Assembly (NCBI GenBank): GCA_947487525.1
Contig: CANKWR010000003.1
Span: forward strand, 21,394-85,393
Reading direction: 5' to 3'
DNA: 64,000 nt
DNA from: Bacteroidota bacterium
Lineage (GTDB): Bacteria > Bacteroidota > Bacteroidia > Chitinophagales > Chitinophagaceae
Shown: one piece after another, positions 16,034 to 25,674 of the stretch
Numbering within the stretch: position 1 is the stretch's first letter
Layout of the letters: every line of letters starts with the position of its first letter
Translations under genes and position numbers: made by a program
The notes under the pieces: generated by a model
What the model was told of the DNA's origin: nothing
What the model saw: only the letters and a program-made list of their open reading frames with translations
Database searches by the model: none

Positions 16034-17056
16034 ATGAAAAATTGGAAGGTTAAATTTTCAAGTGCGACAGTAACATTTGTATTAGATGGAAAATTCGCCG
16101 CTATTGATAAAATGGTGGACAAATCACAGGCCATTTATATTACAGATGAAAATGTATATGCTTTACATCAAAAGCAATTCAAGGGTAAAAAAACCATTGT
16201 AATTCCTGCAGGGGAGGAGCATAAGCATCAAGCTACTGTGGACTTTATTATTGAAGCCTTACTCAATTTTGGTGCTAATAGACAAGCAGTATTAATTGGT
16301 GTAGGTGGTGGCGTAGTGACCGATATGGTGGGCTATGTTGCAGGAGTATACATGCGCGGGGTAGCAGTGGGTTTTGTGCCTACCACTATTTTAGCGATGG
16401 TAGATGCTGCGATTGGCGGTAAAAATGGCATTGATGTTGGATGGTATAAAAATATGGTAGGACTTATTCGTCAACCACAGTTTTTAGTATACGATTTAGA
16501 TTTTCTACAAAGTTTGCCAAAGCACCAATGGGAAAATGGTTTTGCTGAAATCATCAAGCATGCTGCCATTAAGGATGCGTCCATGATGAAGGAATTAGCT
16601 TTACATGACATTGCCTATTATCAAAAAAATAAAAAAGCCTTGGCTGCATTGATTGAAAAAAATGTACAGCTTAAAGTAAAAGTGGTACAAAAAGATGAAT
16701 TTGAAAAAGGAGATCGTAAGCTGCTTAATTTTGGACACACCCTAGGACATGCTATTGAAAATGAACATGCTTTATTACATGGTCATGCCATTAGTATTGG
16801 AATGGTGTATGCTGCTAAAATTTCGCAAGTATTACAGGGTTTTAACAGTGTTGGTTTATTGGTAGATACATTAAATAAATATGGCTTACCAACAGCCATG
16901 CATTTTGATATTGATGCTGCTATGGAATTAATGCAACAAGATAAAAAAAATGCAAAAGCAGGTATGCAATATGTTTTGTTGAATAAAATAGGGAAAGCGG
17001 TATATGAAACGGTTCCTATGAAAACATTGTACAAATTAATAAAATTGTATTCCTAA
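16034..17056 (+). CDS. aroB: 3-dehydroquinate synthase
   Basis: A 340-residue NAD- and metal-dependent enzyme of the shikimate pathway converting DAHP to 3-dehydroquinate. Family motifs: 'GVGGGVVTDMVGYVAGVYMRG' (NAD-binding), 'PTTILAMVDAAIGGKNGID', and the metal-binding 'LNFGHTLGHAIE' and 'HGHAISIGM'. It ends 1 bp before aroA, so the two genes are tightly coupled. Confidence 0.95.
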   Translation: MKNWKVKFSSATVTFVLDGKFAAIDKMVDKSQAIYITDENVYALHQKQFKGKKTIVIPAGEEHKHQATVDFIIEALLNFGANRQAVLIGVGGGVVTDMVGYVAGVYMRGVAVGFVPTTILAMVDAAIGGKNGIDVGWYKNMVGLIRQPQFLVYDLDFLQSLPKHQWENGFAEIIKHAAIKDASMMKELALHDIAYYQKNKKALAALIEKNVQLKVKVVQKDEFEKGDRKLLNFGHTLGHAIENEHALLHGHAISIGMVYAAKISQVLQGFNSVGLLVDTLNKYGLPTAMHFDIDAAMELMQQDKKNAKAGMQYVLLNKIGKAVYETVPMKTLYKLIKLYS

Positions 17057-17057
17057 G

Positions 17058-18365
17058 ATGATTGCAACAGTCTATCCTGGAAAGTTAACTGGAGCTCAAG
17101 TAGCCCCTGCAAGTAAAAGTAGCATGCAAAGAGCATGTGCAGCTGCTTTACTACATGTGGGTCAAACTACCATTTTGAATCCAGGACATTCCAATGATGA
17201 TTTAGCAGCACTAGATGTGATACAGAAATTAGGTGCAGAGGTTGAAATTAATAATGCCTTAAATGAAAGGGGGTCAATCATTGTTGAATCCATTAAAGTA
17301 AATTCTAAAGGAGTGCATCCTATTGGACCTGAAATGAATTGTGGTGAAAGTGGTTTAGGAATTAGAATGTTTACGCCCATTGCTGCTTTAAGTAGTCAAC
17401 CCATAACCATCAATGGGAAGGGTAGTTTACTAAAACGCCCCATGCATTTTTTTGACGAAATTTTTCCTGCTTTAGGGGTTAAAATACAATCTCAAAATGG
17501 ATTTTTACCTATTCAGATACAAGGACCTTTACAAGCACCCAATAGTATAACAGTAGATGGGTCATTAAGTTCTCAATTTTTAACAGGGTTGTTGATGGCT
17601 TATGCTGCAAGTGATGCAAAGGAAGCAGTGATTAATGTAATGAATTTGAAAAGTAAACCCTATATCGATTTAACATTGTCAGTGTTAAACTCTTTTGGTT
17701 GGAAAGTGACCCATACCAATTACGAACAATTTTCTTTTTTACCACATGAGCCATTAAATGAAATTATTGAATATACTGTTGAAGGAGACTGGAGCGGTGC
17801 TGCTTTTTTATTGGTAGCCGGTGCCATTGCAGGACCGATCAAAGTAAAAGGATTACAAATGAATTCTACACAAGCGGATAAGGCGATAATGCATGCATTG
17901 CAAAGTGCGAATGTATCCATAGCCTTAGAAGCCGATGGTATTGAAATCGGATCAAATGATGGAACTGTATTGAGGGCTTTTGAATTTGATGCAACGGATT
18001 GTCCCGATTTATTTCCGCCACTCGTTGCCTTTGCTTCGGTTTGTGTTGGGGTTTCTGAACTTAAAGGAGTGACTAGGTTAGCCCATAAAGAAAGTGATAG
18101 GGGATTAACTTTGCAAACCGAGTTTGCAAAGTTGGGTATTCAAATTGATTTAGAAGGAGATATCATGAAAGTACATGGTGGCGGAGCAATTCAAAGTGCG
18201 GAAGTTTTTTCACAACATGACCATAGAATTGCCATGGCTTGTGGGGTGGCTGCTTTAAAGGCAAATGGGCCAGTCGTAATCACAGAAGCAGAGGCAATTC
18301 ATAAATCTTACACTGATTTTTTCGAACATTTAAGACAATTGGGGGTAAAAGTGGATATTGTATAA
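17058..18365 (+). CDS. aroA: 3-phosphoshikimate 1-carboxyvinyltransferase (EPSP synthase)
   Basis: A 435-residue enzyme joining shikimate 3-phosphate and PEP. Recognisable segments are 'ASKSSMQRACAAALL' near residue 18 (the Lys-Ser phosphate-binding segment, here SKSSMQR), 'NCGESGLGIRMF' near residue 94 (variant of the NSGT/LR signature), 'DGSLSSQFLTGLLMA', and 'HKESDRG' near the C-terminus. The divergence at the second motif (GESGLG) may affect inhibitor sensitivity, but that is inference. The start follows the aroB stop directly. Confidence 0.92.
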   Translation: MIATVYPGKLTGAQVAPASKSSMQRACAAALLHVGQTTILNPGHSNDDLAALDVIQKLGAEVEINNALNERGSIIVESIKVNSKGVHPIGPEMNCGESGLGIRMFTPIAALSSQPITINGKGSLLKRPMHFFDEIFPALGVKIQSQNGFLPIQIQGPLQAPNSITVDGSLSSQFLTGLLMAYAASDAKEAVINVMNLKSKPYIDLTLSVLNSFGWKVTHTNYEQFSFLPHEPLNEIIEYTVEGDWSGAAFLLVAGAIAGPIKVKGLQMNSTQADKAIMHALQSANVSIALEADGIEIGSNDGTVLRAFEFDATDCPDLFPPLVAFASVCVGVSELKGVTRLAHKESDRGLTLQTEFAKLGIQIDLEGDIMKVHGGGAIQSAEVFSQHDHRIAMACGVAALKANGPVVITEAEAIHKSYTDFFEHLRQLGVKVDIV

Positions 18366-18431
18366 AGGAAAAATTCAACTGGGTTTAAACTAGTTGGTAT
18401 AAAATTCTTAACTTGTAATATTAAGATTAAC

Positions 18432-19427
18432 ATGAATAGTTTTGGAAATTTATTTAAAGTTCAAATTTTAGGCGAGTCACATGGTGCCTGTGTGGGTATT
18501 GTGATTGATGGCTGTCCTGCAGGATTGAACTTAGTTCAAGCCGATTTTATAACGGATATGGAACGTCGTAAGGGCGGTAAGCAAAAGGGGACCACACCAA
18601 GACAGGAAGATGATATGCCCATTTTTAAATCGGGTTTATTCAATGATACAACTACAGGGGCGCCCATCACCATGTTATTTGAGAATAATAATACGCGAAG
18701 TGGGGATTATGAAAAACAAAGAGCGGTCCCAAGACCAGGGCATTCAGATTTTACAGCACACCATAAATTTGGGGGCTTTGAGGATTACAGAGGGGGCGGA
18801 CATTTTAGTGGGCGTTTAACGGCAGCTTTAGTAGGTGCAGGTGTGATTGCAAAAAAGATATTAAAGGATATTCAGGTTGATGCCCACATTGTAAGTATTG
18901 GTGGAGAAACGGATGTAGAAAAAGGAATACAAAAAGCAATAGATCAAAAAGACAGTGTCGGTGGTATTGTGGAATGTGTAGTAAAAGGGTTGCCAATTGG
19001 GCTTGGAGAACATTTCTTTGACTCAATAGAATCCCTAATCAGTCATGCGGTATTTGCCATTCCTGCCATTAGAGGAATTGAATTCGGAACAGGTTTTGCC
19101 GCCGCTGCGATGTTTGGGGTTGAGCACAATGATCCAATTGTAGATGCTTCAGGTAAAACAAAAACAAACCATGCAGGTGGTGTGGTAGGTGGCTATACCA
19201 ATGGCAATGACTTGGTTTTTAGGATTGCGGTAAAACCCACTTCTTCAACGCCAAAGGATCAAACAACCTGGAATTGGGAAACCAATGAACAGGAACTGTT
19301 TTCAGTAAAAGGAAGACACGATTTATGCATTGCATTAAGGGTACCCGTTGTTTTAGAAGCGGTGACTGCAATAGTGCTTGCTGATTTAATGATATTAGCA
19401 CAAAAAATACCAAGGGTTCTACGATAG
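18432..19427 (+). CDS. aroC: chorismate synthase
   Basis: A 331-residue FMN-dependent enzyme making chorismate from EPSP. N-terminal signature 'LGESHGACVGIVIDGCP', then 'RPGHSDFTAHHKFGGFEDYRGGGHFSGR' split across the active-site loop, and a C-terminal segment matching the end of longer homologues ('AIVLADLMILAQK'). It is somewhat shorter than the typical 350-360 residues, but start and end motifs are both in place. It is last in the DAHPS-aroB-aroA-aroC series, 66 bp after aroA. Confidence 0.93.
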   Translation: MNSFGNLFKVQILGESHGACVGIVIDGCPAGLNLVQADFITDMERRKGGKQKGTTPRQEDDMPIFKSGLFNDTTTGAPITMLFENNNTRSGDYEKQRAVPRPGHSDFTAHHKFGGFEDYRGGGHFSGRLTAALVGAGVIAKKILKDIQVDAHIVSIGGETDVEKGIQKAIDQKDSVGGIVECVVKGLPIGLGEHFFDSIESLISHAVFAIPAIRGIEFGTGFAAAAMFGVEHNDPIVDASGKTKTNHAGGVVGGYTNGNDLVFRIAVKPTSSTPKDQTTWNWETNEQELFSVKGRHDLCIALRVPVVLEAVTAIVLADLMILAQKIPRVLR

Positions 19428-19476
19428 AATTCTAAGAAATAATTCTTAAACGAAATAATTTAAAAAAAAGAAAAAA

Positions 19477-19782
19477 ATGGAAAGCGAATACATATATCAC
19501 GTTACTACTCAAACAGAGTGGGAGCAAGCAAAAATAGCAGGCGATTATACGCCCGTTGGATTCGATAAGGAGGGCTTTATTCATTGCTCAAATGAAGGTC
19601 AAGTTCCTGGCGTATTGGACCGTTTTTACAAAGGTAAAACCGGATTGGTGAAGTTGAAAATTGAAAAAGCAAAATTGGCAAGGCCATTATTATTCGAATT
19701 GGCAGCCGATTTAGATGAGTTATTTCCCCATATTTATGGTGCTTTAAATATAGATAGTGTTGTTGAAGTGTCTGTTATTTAA
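19477..19782 (+). CDS. DUF952 domain-containing protein
   Basis: A 101-residue soluble protein covering the entire DUF952 domain: 'IYHVTTQTEWEQA' at the N-terminus, 'GFIHCSNEGQV' (about residue 31), and 'FPHIYGAL' near the C-terminus. The family is related to ADP-ribosyltransferase-like folds but its function is unsettled. It lies 49 bp behind aroC and may be read through from the aromatic transcript. Confidence 0.85.
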   Translation: MESEYIYHVTTQTEWEQAKIAGDYTPVGFDKEGFIHCSNEGQVPGVLDRFYKGKTGLVKLKIEKAKLARPLLFELAADLDELFPHIYGALNIDSVVEVSVI

Positions 19783-19874
19783 GCGTCATAAGCAGTTGGA
19801 AGGGTTGAATAAGCCTTTGAATTGTTAATATTTTTAATATTTTATTCTTAATTTTACCACAAATATCAAGTATT

Positions 19875-21161
19875 ATGAAAAAGTTATTATTTTTTTCAAT
19901 GTTATTGACCATCACGATGCAAGGGATGGCACAAGATTCAGCATTGATAAAGCAACCATCCATTGCCTTAAGATTGGGTTTGATGGATTTTAAAAAAACA
20001 GTTTATACTGAAGGAACTACAAAATCAGCATTAGAATTTGGTATCCAATACATAGATGGTTGGACAAAGAAAATTGATTTTGTTTCTAATTTGAGCTTCT
20101 CTGCAATGAAATATCCGTATTATCATTCTTTGCAAGTGCCCACTTCAAGTATTCATGAGCCATATGCTTCTATTGATTTTAATATCAATTACAAGTTATT
20201 GACCGACGATCATACGATCGTACCTTATTTAACTGCTGGTATTGGTTTGGCAACAGACCATTTAAGCACTTTTACTTCCTATGCACCCTTTGGAGGCGGA
20301 CTTCAAATTAAAGCAGCACAAAATTCTTTTGTATACGTTCAAGCAACTTACCGTGCTGAGACTTCTTATTTAACTAAAACACACAATAATTATAGTGTTA
20401 GTTATGCATTCCCATTAAAATTAAAGAATAAAAAAGCAGTTTTGCCTCCACCACCAGCACCTGTTGATACAGACAATGACGGGGTGGTAGATGCAAGTGA
20501 TAAATGTCCAACACAAGCAGGAACTGCTAAATATGAAGGCTGTCCTGTACCAGATACGGACAAGGATGGTATTGATGATGATCATGACAAATGTCCAACA
20601 CAAGCAGGAACTGCGAAGTATGATGGATGTCCAATTCCAGATACAGATAAGGATGGTGTGAATGATGAAGAGGATAAGTGTCCAACAGTGGCTGGATTAA
20701 CACGTTATAATGGATGTCCAATTCCAGATACGGATAAGGATGGCGTAAATGATGAAGAAGATAAGTGTCCAACTGAGCCTGGTATTGTAGCGAATCATGG
20801 TTGCATAGATATTCAACCATTGTTAAATGAAATTGCAAGCAATTTTAAATTCAAAACAGGTAAGTCAATCATCGCTAGCAAAAAATTAAATAAATTAGAT
20901 GCTGCTATTGCTGAATTGAACAAATACAAAAACATTAGTGTTAACATTATCGGTAATACGGATAACGTTGGTGCTAAGAAGTTAAATAAAAAATTATCTG
21001 AACGCAGAGCTGCAATAGTACATGCTTATTTAGTGAAAAAAGGAATTGAAGCAAACAGATTGGTTAAACAAGGTGACGCTGATAACAACCCTGTTTCAAC
21101 AAACAAAACTGCAAAGGGCAGGGCTGAAAATAGAAGAACAGACATGAAAGCGAAGTACTAA
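19875..21161 (+). CDS. OmpA family outer-membrane protein with thrombospondin type 3 repeats
   Basis: A 428-residue protein: signal peptide (residues 1-21, ending 'GMAQ'), a beta-barrel-like part (about 25-190), a proline spacer, four calcium-binding type 3 repeats ('DTDKDGVNDEEDKCPT' and variants, about 195-305), and a C-terminal OmpA peptidoglycan-binding domain ('NIIGNTDNVGAKKLNKKLSERRA'). It probably links the outer membrane to peptidoglycan. The DNA encoding the type 3 repeats is itself repetitive. It is a single gene closed by a strong terminator. Confidence 0.92.
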   Translation: MKKLLFFSMLLTITMQGMAQDSALIKQPSIALRLGLMDFKKTVYTEGTTKSALEFGIQYIDGWTKKIDFVSNLSFSAMKYPYYHSLQVPTSSIHEPYASIDFNINYKLLTDDHTIVPYLTAGIGLATDHLSTFTSYAPFGGGLQIKAAQNSFVYVQATYRAETSYLTKTHNNYSVSYAFPLKLKNKKAVLPPPPAPVDTDNDGVVDASDKCPTQAGTAKYEGCPVPDTDKDGIDDDHDKCPTQAGTAKYDGCPIPDTDKDGVNDEEDKCPTVAGLTRYNGCPIPDTDKDGVNDEEDKCPTEPGIVANHGCIDIQPLLNEIASNFKFKTGKSIIASKKLNKLDAAIAELNKYKNISVNIIGNTDNVGAKKLNKKLSERRAAIVHAYLVKKGIEANRLVKQGDADNNPVSTNKTAKGRAENRRTDMKAKY

Positions 21162-21182
21162 TATAAATTCGCTTACAACAAT

Positions 21183-21212
21183 AAAAAAGGCCTCTTTAAA
21201 GAGGCCTTTTTT
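21183..21212. terminator. bidirectional rho-independent terminator
   Basis: AAAAAAGGCCTCTTT and its exact reverse complement AAAGAGGCCTTTTTT form a perfect palindrome; it can end both the OmpA gene (+) and the murB-side operon (-). Confidence 0.92.
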
Positions 21213-21288
21213 ATTGTTCATTGGGATAAGTTACTAGGATGTATTAAATGGAATGTGGTAATAAGGTTGTGGTTAATCGAGTGCGTGG

Positions 21289-22302
21289 TTAATAGATATT
21301 TACTTCCCTTTCTAATGCTACCTTAAATTTATTTGCCACTGAATGGATGATTTCTTCTGAGAAGTCAAATACTTCTTTGCCTGAGCGGATCCCATAACTT
21401 ACAATCACTAATGCTTGCTTTTCGTAGCATCCAACATTGCCTTTTTTTATTCCTTTCCAACCACAGGATTCAAGGAGCCATCCAGCTGCTATTTTATAGG
21501 AATCATCCGAAATGGGGTAAGCAATAATAGTAGGAAATTGTTCTTGAAGATGTTCATACTGGCTTTTTGATACAGCGGGGTTTTTAAAAAAGCTGCCTGC
21601 ATTGCCAAGTATTTTAGGGTCGGGTAATTTTTGAGTTCTAATTTGCACAATGGCATTCGATACACTTTCTAAATTAGGGTGCTTAATTCCTTTTTCGTGC
21701 AACATATCTCTTATAGCGCCGTAATCAGTTTTTAGTTGGGGTTGTTTTTGTAAAACAAATTGCACTTGAGTGATGATATATCGGTGGGTATATTCTTTGA
21801 ATAGGCTGGTCCTATAACCAAATTTACATGCTTGCTTGGATAGCTGCACCCATTCCTTGGAAACGGTATCAAAAGCAGTTATTTGCTGAATGCATTCATG
21901 CACTTCAACACCATAGGCGCCAATATTTTGGATGGGACTTGCCCCTACGGTACCTGGAATCAAACTTAAGTTTTCTAAGCCTCCCCATCCTTTATGCACG
22001 CAATAACTTACAAAATGATGCCAATTTTCACCAGCACCCACTTCTAACACCACTTCGGTTGCGGATTCGTTTATTTTTTTGATACCGTTTATTTCCATTT
22101 TGGCGACCAATCCTGGGTAGTTTTGGGTAAACAACACATTGGACCCGCTCCCTAATATCAATAAGGGTAAATTTTGTTCATGACACCATTCAATTGCATC
22201 CGTTACGTCCTCCTTATTTTTGATGACCGTAAAATATTTTGCTTGTTCTTCACTGGCAAAAAAATGAAAAGGCTGTAGGGAAATATTAGTATCTGTGTGC
22301 AT
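21289..22302 (-). CDS. murB: UDP-N-acetylenolpyruvoylglucosamine reductase
   Basis: A 337-residue FAD enzyme of peptidoglycan precursor synthesis that reduces UDP-GlcNAc-enolpyruvate to UDP-MurNAc. FAD-binding segments 'LILGSGSNVLF' (about 50) and 'SLIPGTVGASPIQNIGAYG' (about 107) are present. The catalytic serine is in 'LGNAGSFFKNP' (about 228). Residues such as 'FGYRTSLFK' match the E. coli-type (type I) enzyme. It is the last gene of the leftward run that starts at etfB, 36 bp after priA. Confidence 0.95.
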   Translation of the reverse strand: MHTDTNISLQPFHFFASEEQAKYFTVIKNKEDVTDAIEWCHEQNLPLLILGSGSNVLFTQNYPGLVAKMEINGIKKINESATEVVLEVGAGENWHHFVSYCVHKGWGGLENLSLIPGTVGASPIQNIGAYGVEVHECIQQITAFDTVSKEWVQLSKQACKFGYRTSLFKEYTHRYIITQVQFVLQKQPQLKTDYGAIRDMLHEKGIKHPNLESVSNAIVQIRTQKLPDPKILGNAGSFFKNPAVSKSQYEHLQEQFPTIIAYPISDDSYKIAAGWLLESCGWKGIKKGNVGCYEKQALVIVSYGIRSGKEVFDFSEEIIHSVANKFKVALEREVNIY

Positions 22303-22338
22303 GCTTTTGTATCGTAATTAAGGATAATGGATATTGTA

Positions 22339-24774
22339 TTAATTAGGGTCTACATCAATTATAATTTGAACCGTTTTATACCTTGGATGTGCTTGTATTA
22401 ATTGTACATAATTATACAATTGTTTTTTTGCAATTTGTAATTGTACTGCTTGTGTAGCAATTTTTACACAAAGCTCCCAAATATATTTATTGCGCACCCT
22501 ATTCACAAGGGGTTGTGCTGGCCCTAGAACGGTTCTTTGTATTTCGGGCGTGAGTGAGTGAAGATAATGATTGGCTGCTTCTTCAGCGATGGTATTGTCC
22601 TTATGTTTAAACAATATGCTCATTAATCTACTAAAAGGAGGGTAAGCAAATTGTTTTCGATTTTGAATTTCAAATTTATAAAATCCAAGGTAATCATGTT
22701 GTTGTACCAATTGAACTATGGGGTGTTGCACTTGACTTACTTGAATAAGCACTTTACCATTGCTGTTTTTGCGTCCTGCTCTGCCACTTACTTGTTCCAT
22801 CATTTGAAATGCACGTTCATTTACACGATACTGGTTAAAATTCAATAAACTATCTGCATCTACGATACCCACTAAATCAACATTTTCAAAATCCAACCCT
22901 TTAACCACCATTTGGGTTCCCACCAATACATCTATTTGACCTTGTTCAAATTGTTGAATTAACTGGTCATGTTCATTTTTTCCTTTTACATTGTCAAAGT
23001 CCATTCGCGCAACCATGACACCAGGCAATGCTTGGTTTAATTTTTCCTCAATTTGCTCTGTGCCAAAGCTTTTTTGTTTAAAATGATTTTTACCACAAGC
23101 CTGACATGCGGTTAAAATTGGGTAAGATGATCCGCAGTAATGACAGGAGAGTATATTTTTTTGTTTATGGTAGGTAAGTGTGACGTCACAGTGGGTACAA
23201 TGGGGAATCCATCCGCAGGTTTCACAAATCATATAGGCGGCATAGCCACGTCTATTTTGAAAAAGGATCACCTGTTTTTGTTGCTCGATTGTTTTTTTAA
23301 TTTCAGCCAACAATAGGGGCGTTAAAATGGCGGTCCCAGAAGGCTGCTTTTTAGTATCAATAATTTGAATGCTAGGCAATACTCCTTTGCTGAATCGTTC
23401 AGTTAAATGGGTATATCCGTATTTTTTATTTTCTGCATTGTAGAATGATTCAACGGAAGGGGTTGCTGACCCTAAAATTACTTTTGCGTTTATTTGATTT
23501 GCATAATAAATGGCGGTATCCCTTGCTTGGTATCTTGGAGCAGGGTCCTGTTGTTTATAAGATCCATCATGTTCTTCATCAACAATAATAAGTGATAAAT
23601 ATTTGTAGGGAAGAAATAATGCAGAACGCGCGCCAAGTACAATTTTGATTTCCCCTGTTTTAACTTTATTCCATATTTCAACTCTTTCATTGGGGTTGAA
23701 TTTGGAATGGTAAATAGCAATTTTGTTTCCGAAATATTGTTTTAAACGACGAATCATTTGGGCTGTCAAGGCAATTTCAGGCAGCATATACAATGCTTGT
23801 TGCCCCTGTTCAATTAATTCATTAATGAGTGCAACATAAATTTGTGTTTTTCCGCTACCGGTAATTCCGTGTAATAAATGTACAGAATGGGTTTTTAATT
23901 GTGCTTTTACATCCTCCAATGCAATTTGTTGTTGGGCAGATAATTGATGCAACTGATCATTGCCAGTAAGTCCGTCATTTTTTAAACGGTCTATTTTTCG
24001 CTTTTCTGCTACTAAAACGCCTTTGTCAATGAGCGCTTTTAGTTGTGCATGGGAGGCCCCTGATTTTTCTAATATTGATTTTTGACTCACCTCCCCTTCG
24101 GTTTTTTCAAAATGCAAAAACGACAATAAAAGTGACAATTGCTTAGGAGCTCTAGTCCATTCATTAAGTAGTTGTTCTATTTTTTCTTCAGATCGATAGG
24201 CTTCGGCAAATTGAATAAAGGTTTCTTCTTTTACTTTGTATTTGTCAGTCATGTTTTCCTGAATGAAACAAACCCCTTTTTGTATGAGCTTATTGACAAT
24301 GGGATAAACCGATTTTCTGTCTAATAATTTCTGCACTTCTGTATGGCTCAGTTCTTTTTTTATTTGAAGTGCTTCGCAAAGTATATACTCCAAGTCATTT
24401 AATTGATGGGAATCCATTTCATAATAGGCATTGTAAATGAATACGGACTCACTTGATATTTTTAAATGACTTGGTACTGCTGCTTGCATTACTTCCCCTT
24501 CGGTACACATATAATACTGCGCCATCCACTCCCAAAGTGCTAATTGTGCTGGATAAACGATGGGTGCTTCGTCTAATATGGAAAGGATGGGCTTAGGGTT
24601 AAATGCGGATGGTTTATCGGTCAATAATTTCTTTACAATACCTGCGTACCTTTTATTGCTTCCTAACATGACTTCAACACGCATCCCAATCATTACCTGA
24701 TCCAGCATGCTTGATGGTATTTCCCAGGTATAATTTTTAGGCAGGGCTAAGGGTATAATGATTTCGGCGTACAT
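22339..24774 (-). CDS. priA: primosomal protein N' (replication restart helicase PriA)
   Basis: An 811-residue DNA helicase that reloads the replisome at stalled forks. An N-terminal 3'-DNA-binding domain (about 1-100) is followed by the helicase core with Walker A 'GITGSGKTQIYV', motif II 'DEEH', 'LGSATPSVES' and 'GTQMVVKGLDF'. The zinc-binding insert has paired cysteines ('CETCGWIPHCTHC', 'CHYCG', 'CQACG'). All expected parts are present and the length is normal. Confidence 0.95.
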   Translation of the reverse strand: MYAEIIIPLALPKNYTWEIPSSMLDQVMIGMRVEVMLGSNKRYAGIVKKLLTDKPSAFNPKPILSILDEAPIVYPAQLALWEWMAQYYMCTEGEVMQAAVPSHLKISSESVFIYNAYYEMDSHQLNDLEYILCEALQIKKELSHTEVQKLLDRKSVYPIVNKLIQKGVCFIQENMTDKYKVKEETFIQFAEAYRSEEKIEQLLNEWTRAPKQLSLLLSFLHFEKTEGEVSQKSILEKSGASHAQLKALIDKGVLVAEKRKIDRLKNDGLTGNDQLHQLSAQQQIALEDVKAQLKTHSVHLLHGITGSGKTQIYVALINELIEQGQQALYMLPEIALTAQMIRRLKQYFGNKIAIYHSKFNPNERVEIWNKVKTGEIKIVLGARSALFLPYKYLSLIIVDEEHDGSYKQQDPAPRYQARDTAIYYANQINAKVILGSATPSVESFYNAENKKYGYTHLTERFSKGVLPSIQIIDTKKQPSGTAILTPLLLAEIKKTIEQQKQVILFQNRRGYAAYMICETCGWIPHCTHCDVTLTYHKQKNILSCHYCGSSYPILTACQACGKNHFKQKSFGTEQIEEKLNQALPGVMVARMDFDNVKGKNEHDQLIQQFEQGQIDVLVGTQMVVKGLDFENVDLVGIVDADSLLNFNQYRVNERAFQMMEQVSGRAGRKNSNGKVLIQVSQVQHPIVQLVQQHDYLGFYKFEIQNRKQFAYPPFSRLMSILFKHKDNTIAEEAANHYLHSLTPEIQRTVLGPAQPLVNRVRNKYIWELCVKIATQAVQLQIAKKQLYNYVQLIQAHPRYKTVQIIIDVDPN

Positions 24775-24822
24775 AGGAGCGTTTGCAAAAATAAGCTATG
24801 CAATTGAGACTATTTTGATAAG

Positions 24823-25584
24823 TTATGCCGAAGGGTATGTTCTGTATCTCCTTAATCCTTCATCCATCATTTGATACACTTCATTTTTCAATTTTTCAAT
24901 ATCTTCTAGGCTATATTTTGATACATCAATAGCAGGTAAATACACCACTCTATTGGGACCGGGGGTTAGGCTAAAAACACTTTCATAATGCATTCGGTCA
25001 ACTGCATCAATCATTAATATGGGCTGAATAGGCACTTGCATTTCAATGGCTAATTTAAAGGCGCCATTATAAAATGATTTAAGGGGTTGTTCACTGGTCA
25101 TGCTAAATGTGCCTTCGGGAAAAATGAAAATTGAGCTGCGTTTATGCAATGCTGCTTTTAAATTTCTTAAACTTTTCGCTCTTTTTTCTGGGCTACTTCT
25201 GTCAACCAATATTACGGCTGCACGGTATACCCAACCAAAAATGGGAATTTTAGAAGATTCAAATTTCCCCAATGGTCGAATAGGTTGGTGTTTTAATTGG
25301 ACAATGGGTGGGATGTCCATATAGGAATTATGGTTGGCTACAAAAATATGCGGCGTTTTGAAATCATGCGTTGATTCAAATATCTCCTTATGCCAAACAC
25401 CTATAAATAGATACCAAGTTTTTGCCCAATACCTGCATACTTTGTATATCCTTTTACTCAATTTAGCTTTGCCAAAAGGGAGTAAGAGTAGGAGCGCGAT
25501 CGCTGACAATATGGTTAGGATGGCAAATACGATGAGTGCGTAGATACAATAAATAGTTTGCAGAATTTTATAAATGGCTTTCAT
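24823..25584 (-). CDS. plsC: 1-acyl-sn-glycerol-3-phosphate acyltransferase
   Basis: A 253-residue membrane-bound acyltransferase. A hydrophobic helix (about 8-38) precedes the catalytic 'NHNSYMD' (HX4D motif, about residue 84) and 'FPEGTFS' (about 155), the glycerophosphate-binding motif. It acylates lysophosphatidic acid to phosphatidic acid in phospholipid synthesis. It lies between ispE and priA in the leftward run. Confidence 0.9.
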   Translation of the reverse strand: MKAIYKILQTIYCIYALIVFAILTILSAIALLLLLPFGKAKLSKRIYKVCRYWAKTWYLFIGVWHKEIFESTHDFKTPHIFVANHNSYMDIPPIVQLKHQPIRPLGKFESSKIPIFGWVYRAAVILVDRSSPEKRAKSLRNLKAALHKRSSIFIFPEGTFSMTSEQPLKSFYNGAFKLAIEMQVPIQPILMIDAVDRMHYESVFSLTPGPNRVVYLPAIDVSKYSLEDIEKLKNEVYQMMDEGLRRYRTYPSA

Positions 25585-25674
25585 CTAGGCACTAATATAA
25601 TAAAAAAGGCCCGATTGCCATAAAACAAGCCATCATTGCCGGGTTCACTCCATTTGGGGTTGCGATGAAAATGA

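Noticed and set aside
20480-20810. Tandem DNA repeat in the OmpA-family gene as a mobile or CRISPR-like array
   Set aside because: It encodes the type 3 calcium-binding repeats in frame; no spacers or conserved repeat unit of CRISPR kind.
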